A stretch of DNA of 9,689 bases from an uncultured Bacteroidia bacterium (lineage in GTDB: Bacteria > Bacteroidota > Bacteroidia > Bacteroidales > UBA932). A program made the translations under genes and the position numbers. Positions within the stretch are counted from its first letter, which is position 1; each line of letters starts with the position of its first letter. The notes under the pieces were generated by a model. The model searched no databases and was not told where the DNA came from. It worked only from the letters and a program-made list of their open reading frames with translations. Positions 1 through 6,265 of the stretch are shown here, piece by piece. The stretch lies in the NCBI GenBank assembly GCA_902767465.1, contig CACXHM010000079.1:1-9689 (forward strand). Reading direction: 5' to 3'.

Positions 1-2041
1 CATAATACATGAAAGAAAAGGATTATTATACCTTGGGACTTCGCACGGCGTGTTTGTCTTTGATCCGGCAAGAGAGAAACAGATAAGTCGAAAACTGTTT
101 GTACATGAAAGGACTATATATGACATCTGCGCACCCGACAGCAGCACACTGGTAATGAGCGGTTTCAGAACATTCATACACGATTTTCGAACCAAAAAAA
201 CAGAAGCGCTGAATGTATCCGGAAACTGTTCGGGAGTGGAAGCAATGCCTAACGGAGACCTGTACATTTGCGTAACCGGACGTGGATTATGCCGGATTCG
301 GGCAGGCAAAAGCGAATTCCTTGACGGGACAGGCATCGCCGACGAGTATCTGCAGCGTATCCGTAAAGTTAACGACGACCTGCTTATTATCAGTTCCCGG
401 TCAGGCATCAGCCTTCTTTCGACTTCAGAGATGAAATGCCGGAACTATAGCTACGATGGTGGCCTTGGATTATCTTCTCTAAGAGGAGGGTGTTATTTTA
501 AAAGGGAGGACGGAAGCATCCTGGCGGGAGGAAACGATGGCGCTCTGATATTCCATCCCGATATCGTTGATAATACATCAAAGATTCCGTCTGCGACATT
601 CGGCAGGCTCATGGTCGACAACAGCATGCGCAGTTTCGAAAACACCCTGCCGTGGATGGAATCGGTTCGTCTGAATCCAGGAGAACACAACTTTTCCTTG
701 GATGTTTTTACATACAACTATTCCGGAGTCTGTCCTGTCTTCATGCGCTATATGCTTAAGGGATTCGACAACAGCTGGACCGAGCTTGCAGCGGGATCAC
801 CCATAATATACATGAATATTCCCGCAGGACACTACAGGCTTGTGCTTCAATATTCCGGCACTGCAAACTTTGCAGACGCAAAGGAGATTTACCTTGATAT
901 GCAGCTTCGCGCAAAATGGTACAGGTCGAAAACTGCTATAATCACCTACCTGCTGTTTGGAGCAGGACTGATTGTTCTTATACTCTATTTCTTCTATACA
1001 CGGCTGCTGCTGTCACAGAAATTAAAAAACGAAGAGGAGGAAGGAAGGCGCAGGACAAGGCTTTATCTCGACATCTCCAGAAAGTTGCGAAATCCGTTGC
1101 AACAAATACTTGGCTATCTGGAACTTTTTCTGAAACAATCGGGAAATGGCGTCCCCGGATTGAAATACATTGAGCATTCCTATTCCGGTGCCAAAGAGAT
1201 GAGTTCAATTATTTCGGGATTCGTAGACCTTGAAAACACTGCGGAGCCTGTTCAGAAAATCCAGGACGACAATATGCCGAGACTGCACGAAAATCTTATG
1301 CTGGTCCTCTCTGACAATGCTGAAATGAGTGCCCTGCTGCGAGGCCTGTTTTCGGAAGAATACGATTTGACCGTGTTGTCGGATGTGCAGGAAGCATACG
1401 AATTCGCACTCAAAGAGCAGCCCAGCATAATCATCTGCGACATCAAATCGGACACTCCTGCAGGACCCGAACTATGCACCCGCCTGAGGCAAAACTTCGA
1501 GACCAACCACATTCCTTTTGTTCTGCTCACAACCCATGCTTCTGAACAACGGCACATTGAAAGCGTACTTCTTGGCGTGGATGAATTCATTGTCAAGCCT
1601 TTCAAGACAGAATTGCTCGCTGCAAGATGCCATGCCCTGCTGCAAAACAGACGAATTCTCAGAGAAAAGTACGCCCTTGTTTCCGGAACGGCAGCGGGCA
1701 GGAATAACACTGACCGTAAAGACATGAACTTTCTTAACGCTGCAATCGGTGCCGTGGAGAGGAACCTTTATGCCCCCGACCTTGGCGTGGGAAAACTCTG
1801 CCTCGAACTGAACATGAGCAAAACAGTCCTGAACAAACGCTTGAAAGAGGCAACCAATCTCACGCCAAGAGAGTTCATAGAAGATATCCGCCTGCGGCAT
1901 GCTTCGGAGATGCTGATAAGCGGCCGTGCAAGGATAGGAGAAATAGCGGATGAACTGGGTTTCAGTTCGCCAAAGTATTTCAGCATCCGCTTCCGTAAAT
2001 TATATGGAAAAAGCCCGGCGGAATACCGGGCTGGAAAATAA
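1..2041 (+). CDS. HTCS-like transcriptional regulator without a kinase domain (5' end outside window)
   Basis: Probable inner-membrane regulator of the adjacent PUL. The frame is open from base 2, so the first in-frame start-like codon (GTG at 50) is not the true start: the residues before it read LYLGTSHG, a two-component-regulator propeller blade motif. Numbering from that GTG: propeller blades to about 195, Y_Y_Y domain about 205-285, one membrane segment about 294-317, degenerate dimerization helix about 335-395, receiver about 415-533, AraC-type helix-turn-helix about 570-660. The usual HTCS motif S-H-E-x-R-T-P is S343-R344-K345-L346-R347-N348-P349 here, so the phosphoacceptor His is lost. 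Only about 65 residues separate this helix from the receiver, which leaves no space for an HATPase_c domain. The receiver keeps D464, T494 and K516, but S421 replaces one pocket acid. The HTH looks intact. It converges with the PUL operon. How it signals without a kinase is unknown; domain calls are by eye. Confidence 0.9.
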   Translation, partial: IIHERKGLLYLGTSHGVFVFDPAREKQISRKLFVHERTIYDICAPDSSTLVMSGFRTFIHDFRTKKTEALNVSGNCSGVEAMPNGDLYICVTGRGLCRIRAGKSEFLDGTGIADEYLQRIRKVNDDLLIISSRSGISLLSTSEMKCRNYSYDGGLGLSSLRGGCYFKREDGSILAGGNDGALIFHPDIVDNTSKIPSATFGRLMVDNSMRSFENTLPWMESVRLNPGEHNFSLDVFTYNYSGVCPVFMRYMLKGFDNSWTELAAGSPIIYMNIPAGHYRLVLQYSGTANFADAKEIYLDMQLRAKWYRSKTAIITYLLFGAGLIVLILYFFYTRLLLSQKLKNEEEEGRRRTRLYLDISRKLRNPLQQILGYLELFLKQSGNGVPGLKYIEHSYSGAKEMSSIISGFVDLENTAEPVQKIQDDNMPRLHENLMLVLSDNAEMSALLRGLFSEEYDLTVLSDVQEAYEFALKEQPSIIICDIKSDTPAGPELCTRLRQNFETNHIPFVLLTTHASEQRHIESVLLGVDEFIVKPFKTELLAARCHALLQNRRILREKYALVSGTAAGRNNTDRKDMNFLNAAIGAVERNLYAPDLGVGKLCLELNMSKTVLNKRLKEATNLTPREFIEDIRLRHASEMLISGRARIGEIADELGFSSPKYFSIRFRKLYGKSPAEYRAGK
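2008..2032 (-). terminator. Candidate Rho-independent terminator of the PUL operon, inside the regulator gene
   Basis: A perfect 7-bp inverted repeat (AGCCCGG at 2012-2018, CCGGGCT at 2026-2032) encloses a 7-base loop. Read on the minus strand, the stem is followed by a T run (five Ts counting the last stem base, 2012 down to 2008) and then CC. It begins 9 bases beyond the stop codon of the last operon gene (2042-2044), which is where an operon terminator is expected. On the plus strand the same hairpin is followed by GGAAAATAA, so it does not look like a terminator for the regulator. The same bases encode the conserved AraC C-terminal residues S-P-A-E-Y-R-A-G. The U tract is short, so strength is uncertain. 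Confidence 0.6.
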
Positions 2042-3436
2042 CTATCTGTCCAGAAACTCTACGACGCGCCATGTGCGGTCGTTGAACTGTTTCATGGCAT
2101 CTGTCAGTTCTTGGTAGGGCTCAAAGTTCCACTTGACCATTCCCTTGTTGGAATCGCGGTTGGAAGGGTCTGTCCTCGTGTCTTCCGGGTCGTTGTCCAT
2201 ATATTTGAACCAGTGCCAGCCAACGCAGCATTTGCTTTCGAGGAGGCGGAGACAGAAGTTCTGGTAGAACCAGCCGCGCTCCTGCTGTGTATGCACGTTC
2301 CAGCCGGCGCCCGTGGTGTTGGGAAGGCCGGAATCTTCGCCCTTTGTATAGAATTCCGTCACCATGAAAGGTTTCCCGGACCATTTGCCGAAATTCATAA
2401 TTTCCTCCATCACCGGCTCCCAGCGGCGGTAATGGTTTACCGATATCACATCCATATAACGTCCCGCAACCTCGAACATCGCAGGACTGGTGAGTTCCTC
2501 TTTCCACTGGTTGAAACGGCACCCGAGATACAGATGGTTGGGATCGTGCCGACGAAGGGCGGCGGTCACTTTTGAAAGATAGGTTTCAAGGTAAAACGCG
2601 TTGAAGGCCTCGCGGTCTTCCGGGGTAATGTCTTCCGGACGGGCATGCGGGCCCCGCCGAGAGTCAAACCATTTACGGGCGGCAAGATAGCCCGGTTCAT
2701 CGTGTGCAAGAAGCGTGAGATGCCTGTCGAGGGCATCCCGCACCCATGGAATCTCGTTGTCCGTAAAATATCCCACAAGCCAGGGATCGTCTTTATATTC
2801 ATCTATCCTGGCCATTTCACTTTCCACGAATTTGTCAAATTCGGGGTCGAATACCATGGCAAGGTCGAAACGATAGTTCTGCCAGCCGTGTTGAAGGTAC
2901 TTTCCGCCATAGCGCTTGAGATGAGCGTCGTGATAACGCCCCATGGGATTCACTATAACAGTGTAAGGCATGGGCTTGGGGGCGTTTCGGACAGGCCCGA
3001 CCGCACTCCACGCGCCAAGGCCGTTGAACCCCAAACCACGGAGATGCTCCATCTCGGCGGCCGCCCAGTCGTCCATAGAGCCGAACTGATCCTTCAGAGC
3101 CTGCCGCTGCCTGTCGGAATGACCGACGGAAAACACAGCGACACCTTTGAAAAGGAAAGGATAACCCTCCGGATCTACCAGCCACCAGCGGTCTCCCACT
3201 TTCTGGGTACGGAAAAAACCTGTTGACTCATACCTCGCAACCTTCCAGCCACCGTACTGACCGGTGGCCGGATCGGTCTTGCGGAGTTTGAAGCCGGGAA
3301 GCCGGTCAAGGCTCACAGAGGGGTTGGATGTCCACTCCTTTGCACGGGCATTGCTGCGGGACTCCACCTGGCGGGGAGTCTGGGCCTGGGCAGTAACAGC
3401 AGCAAGAACCAGCAGTGATGCAATAAAACGTTTCAT
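2042..3436 (-). CDS. Periplasmic-type glycoside hydrolase, clan GH-A, agarase/GH50-like (hydrolase B)
   Basis: Probable retaining glycosidase of 464 residues. The chosen ATG (3434-3436) gives a clean Sec signal peptide (MKRFIASLLVLAAV, then TAQA before the likely cut) with no lipobox cysteine, so the protein should be soluble in the periplasm. The frame continues upstream to 3508, but that extension overlaps the preceding gene and has no signal-peptide character. An N-terminal module at about 45-100 holds GFFRTQK and RWWLVDPEG, typical of agarase-like enzymes. Clan GH-A catalytic candidates are E228 in GYFTDNEIPW (acid/base, after Asn at the end of strand 4) and E361 in PFMVTEFY (nucleophile, strand 7). 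Other blocks: SVNHYRRWEP, NTTGAGW, VGWHWFKYMDNDP. It is a full-length paralogue of hydrolase A at 6266-7780. It is the last operon gene, starting 1 base after the upstream stop (TAA-T-ATG), so translation is probably coupled. Hydrolase and clan are fairly sure; GH50 membership and substrate (perhaps a galactan) are not. Confidence 0.88.
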   Translation of the reverse strand: MKRFIASLLVLAAVTAQAQTPRQVESRSNARAKEWTSNPSVSLDRLPGFKLRKTDPATGQYGGWKVARYESTGFFRTQKVGDRWWLVDPEGYPFLFKGVAVFSVGHSDRQRQALKDQFGSMDDWAAAEMEHLRGLGFNGLGAWSAVGPVRNAPKPMPYTVIVNPMGRYHDAHLKRYGGKYLQHGWQNYRFDLAMVFDPEFDKFVESEMARIDEYKDDPWLVGYFTDNEIPWVRDALDRHLTLLAHDEPGYLAARKWFDSRRGPHARPEDITPEDREAFNAFYLETYLSKVTAALRRHDPNHLYLGCRFNQWKEELTSPAMFEVAGRYMDVISVNHYRRWEPVMEEIMNFGKWSGKPFMVTEFYTKGEDSGLPNTTGAGWNVHTQQERGWFYQNFCLRLLESKCCVGWHWFKYMDNDPEDTRTDPSNRDSNKGMVKWNFEPYQELTDAMKQFNDRTWRVVEFLDR

Positions 3437-3437
3437 A

Positions 3438-4898
3438 TTACTCGACAAATTCAAAGTCGTCGAAGTAAACGTCGGCACCGACTTTTCCGTTATTGTTGAA
3501 ATCGACAAAAACGCGGAACTGGAGTTGCCCGGTATTGCTCAGGCGATTCATCGAATCTCCATATTTCGAGTTCGAAAAATCATACACCAACTCGTTCCAG
3601 TCGTTGGTTTTGATTGCAGCGTTCCATGCGGTGAGCGAAGGATTTACAGGGTCGAATTCAACGCCGTTGATAAGCGACGGCGCGCTTCGTGGATTGAGCG
3701 TGATATCTGCCTGAAGGAGCGGAGTGAAGCCCGTAGTACCAAGGTAAATCTTCACCCGGAATTTCGTGTATTTCGCTCTTTCACTTTCGGGAATTTGGGT
3801 TACTCCGTCCGGATAAGTGGTTACCTTGAACGTAAAATATCCGGAAGATGAATTGGTCATCATGGAGCCCTTGTCCACCAGGACCTTGGAACTGGAGTTT
3901 GCGGATGTCTTATAAGGATTTTCTACAACCTGCAGGATGCTTACGCCTCCAACGTTGTTTCCTTTGTAATAAGCTGATTCTCCAAGCGAAGAACTTTCAA
4001 AGTCGTCAAACAGCAGGTGGCGTTCTGTCTTCTCGGCAACATTGAGGGTCCAAGTCCTGGAAGTGCTTTCCCCGGCGGCATTCGCAATATCGAGAGTCAG
4101 GGTGAAAGAGCCTTGCGCAGAGCAGTCATGCTTGTACTCCGACTCAGTGCAAACCTCCGTACCGTTCAGCTTCCAGCTATAGCTTATGCCGGTCGCTCCA
4201 TGCACAGGAGTGGCCTTGAAGGAGAGTTCATCCCCTTCCATGGCATCGACAACCTCGTCCGAAGGAGAGTAAGATACTTCCAGGGGCAGATCTTTCACGT
4301 TTATGCTCCAAAAAGCAGAAGCCCCTTCATCGTATGTGTTCTTTCCCATGTAGAGAACAGCATGAAGACCTATTTCGGCATCGGTAAAAGTCCTTGAGAA
4401 AGTTGCTGACGACTGTTCCTCGACACCGTCAAGGTTCCAGTAATGTTCGGTCTGCACATCTCCTCCGATTACATTGGCAACGATTTCAAACGGCGTGCCC
4501 ACAATGGCTTCAGCGTCACCTGCAGGGACCGAGAATTCAACCTCGAGCGGAATACCCTTTACTCTGACAATGTACTGCCTCTCCTCTTTGCCAAGTTCGT
4601 TGGATGCTTCGAAACGAACAATGAAGATTCCTGTTTTATCGAATTTCCAGATCAGGGAAGGCGTTCCAGCAACTTTAGCATTGTCTATGTACCAGGCACA
4701 GGCTACATCGGCACCCTGGGTGATTTTTGCGACAAATGCCACGGTACTGTCAACCATAACTTCAAACGACTCCTCCTGTATGGAAAACTCTACTTCCGGA
4801 GCAAGCGGCTTAGTTGGCCGGGTATCTGTATTTTCCGATGTGCAGGCGAATAAAACGGCGAGCAGCAGAGCGGCTGCCAATACTATTCTGTATCTCAT
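3438..4898 (-). CDS. Surface glycan-binding-type lipoprotein, three PKD-like domains plus CBM-like domain (SGBP-B)
   Basis: A 486-residue lipoprotein that probably binds glycan at the outer-membrane surface for the PUL. The signal peptide ends in lipobox LFAC with C19 as the lipidated residue, followed by TSENTDT, with an acidic residue soon after the Cys as in exported Bacteroidota lipoproteins. Three Ig/PKD-like repeats follow at about 34-115, 117-203 and 205-288, each with a W-x-x-D/N-G/N core (AWYIDN, YWNLDG, SWKLNG). The C-terminal domain, about 295-486, opens with LLFDDFE and closes with VYFDDFEF, a pattern seen in jelly-roll carbohydrate-binding modules; it contains VENPYKTSANSSSKVL, a recurring motif in such Bacteroidota proteins. 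No catalytic residues were recognised. It starts 1 base after the SGBP-A stop (TAA-C-ATG) and ends 1 base before hydrolase B. It is a paralogue of SGBP-A, most diverged in the C-terminal domain. Glycan binding is inferred from architecture and context. Confidence 0.88.
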   Translation of the reverse strand: MRYRIVLAAALLLAVLFACTSENTDTRPTKPLAPEVEFSIQEESFEVMVDSTVAFVAKITQGADVACAWYIDNAKVAGTPSLIWKFDKTGIFIVRFEASNELGKEERQYIVRVKGIPLEVEFSVPAGDAEAIVGTPFEIVANVIGGDVQTEHYWNLDGVEEQSSATFSRTFTDAEIGLHAVLYMGKNTYDEGASAFWSINVKDLPLEVSYSPSDEVVDAMEGDELSFKATPVHGATGISYSWKLNGTEVCTESEYKHDCSAQGSFTLTLDIANAAGESTSRTWTLNVAEKTERHLLFDDFESSSLGESAYYKGNNVGGVSILQVVENPYKTSANSSSKVLVDKGSMMTNSSSGYFTFKVTTYPDGVTQIPESERAKYTKFRVKIYLGTTGFTPLLQADITLNPRSAPSLINGVEFDPVNPSLTAWNAAIKTNDWNELVYDFSNSKYGDSMNRLSNTGQLQFRVFVDFNNNGKVGADVYFDDFEFVE

Positions 4899-4899
4899 G

Positions 4900-6261
4900 T
4901 TACTTGAAGAATTCTATATTGTCGATATAAACCGTACGGTTGTTGGTAGGATCGCTCTCGCCGCCCCCGGAAATATTGGTTCCGGCCTCGGTATAAAGCA
5001 TACGGAATACTATGTTCTTGGTGTTGTCAAACGTCTTCCCTTCGGGCAGGCGGTATTCCAGAACCTCCCACTCATTGTTGAATTTCGGAGATGTTACGGA
5101 AGCATATTTGGTCCCTCCGAAATCAATCCTCGGATAATAATTGTTTTGTCCAAGATGCACCATAAACCGGATTCCTGAGTATTCAGACACGTCGAATCCC
5201 TTTTCCGACAGCATCTTAGGTGCCTTTAAAGTAAAATATCCGGACGTACCTCCAGTTCCGTAAACCTTGTCGCGCAGACACCAGTCGCTGTCGTTGATTC
5301 CCGTCTTGTCGGGATTGGCAACCCGCTCGATGCCGGGCTGATTCTCTCCGAGTGTAAACCAAGACCCGATGGTTTCCGCTTCAAAATCGTCGAACAGTCT
5401 GCCGGTTGAAGTCGCCGTAACTTTCCAACTCCTGGAAACGCTTTCCCCCTTGGAATTGGAGGCCTCATAGCGCAGGCTGTACTCTCCTCCGGATACAAAG
5501 TAATGCGAGAATTCGCCGGTGGTACCCATCTCTACATCGTCCAGATACCACTTCTGCTGAAGGCCGGTGCCCCCGAAAAGAACAGTAGCGGTAACTGTCA
5601 GAGTCCTTCCTGCAAGAATTGCAATGATTTCGTCGCTGTGCGAGAAGGAAACCTCCAGAGGGCGCTCATTTGCAACCACCGTAAAAGTATGTTCAAAGGC
5701 ACCAAGCGCATTGGCACCACGATAGTGCACGACATAGGAGCCGGGCGCTGCAAGCTGATAGGTTCCAAAATAAGCTTCATCGCAAAGAACCGTACCGTCC
5801 ACGCTCCATTCATGACTTACACCGGCACCGTGCTCCACAATGGCTGCCACCTGCAGATACTGCAGTTCGAGCCGGTTTACAACGGTGGAATCTCCTACTG
5901 AGAGCCTGATTGCAAGGCGGTCTGAAACCGTCACGGTATAGTCGTGATCGACAGTTCCTGCCCCGTTACGGGCCTCGAAACGCACGGCATAGATACCGGG
6001 ATCATCAAAAACATATTCAAATTCCTGGGAACTCGAAGTAAGGACACCGTCTATATACCACGACGTGCTTACCTTGTCTCCGGACACCACTTTGGCGCTG
6101 AATGTAAGCTTTTCACCCACGGTGGCCGATACCGCATCGGACGGCATGGTAAACTCCACAACCGGAGCGGCATAGCGCACCGGCTGAGCCTCATCGCTCG
6201 CACATCCGAGCAGGAGACCGACAAATAGAGCCGCCGCTGAAATAAGGAATATCTTTTTCAT
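4900..6261 (-). CDS. Surface glycan-binding-type lipoprotein, three PKD-like domains plus CBM-like domain (SGBP-A)
   Basis: A 453-residue lipoprotein with the same architecture as SGBP-B. The ATG at 6259-6261 gives MKKIFLISAAALFVGLLLGC with lipobox Cys C20, then ASDEAQP. In-frame ATGs slightly upstream (in MMNNSDMKK) lie inside the end of the preceding gene; one could add a few residues without destroying the signal. PKD-like domains lie at about 33-113, 116-197 and 201-283, with cores SWYIDG, EWSVDG and KWYLDD. The C-terminal domain (about 288-453) starts with LFDDFE, contains VANPDKTGINDSD and GYFTLKAP, and ends VYIDNIEF. It carries several aromatics that could stack on sugars (W301, W327, Y375, Y376, W398). 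It starts 4 bases after the hydrolase A stop. The domain pattern points to glycan capture at the cell surface; binding specificity cannot be read from sequence. It is distinct from classical SusE/SusF, and the SusE position in this operon is taken by the BT_3987-like protein. Confidence 0.88.
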   Translation of the reverse strand: MKKIFLISAAALFVGLLLGCASDEAQPVRYAAPVVEFTMPSDAVSATVGEKLTFSAKVVSGDKVSTSWYIDGVLTSSSQEFEYVFDDPGIYAVRFEARNGAGTVDHDYTVTVSDRLAIRLSVGDSTVVNRLELQYLQVAAIVEHGAGVSHEWSVDGTVLCDEAYFGTYQLAAPGSYVVHYRGANALGAFEHTFTVVANERPLEVSFSHSDEIIAILAGRTLTVTATVLFGGTGLQQKWYLDDVEMGTTGEFSHYFVSGGEYSLRYEASNSKGESVSRSWKVTATSTGRLFDDFEAETIGSWFTLGENQPGIERVANPDKTGINDSDWCLRDKVYGTGGTSGYFTLKAPKMLSEKGFDVSEYSGIRFMVHLGQNNYYPRIDFGGTKYASVTSPKFNNEWEVLEYRLPEGKTFDNTKNIVFRMLYTEAGTNISGGGESDPTNNRTVYIDNIEFFK

Positions 6262-6265
6262 ATCG

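Noticed and set aside
50..52. GTG as the start codon of the regulator
   Set aside because: The frame is open upstream to base 2 and encodes a propeller blade motif, so the gene continues beyond the left edge.
3437..3508. N-terminal extension of hydrolase B from an ATG at 3508
   Set aside because: It overlaps the coding end of SGBP-B, is polar, and would bury the signal peptide that starts at 3436.
4474..5178. Plus-strand open frame of 234 codons opposite the two binder genes, and similar antisense frames at 2111-2575, 2645-3226 and 3264-3851
   Set aside because: They lie opposite well-supported genes, cross gene junctions, and show no recognisable domain, signal or family pattern.
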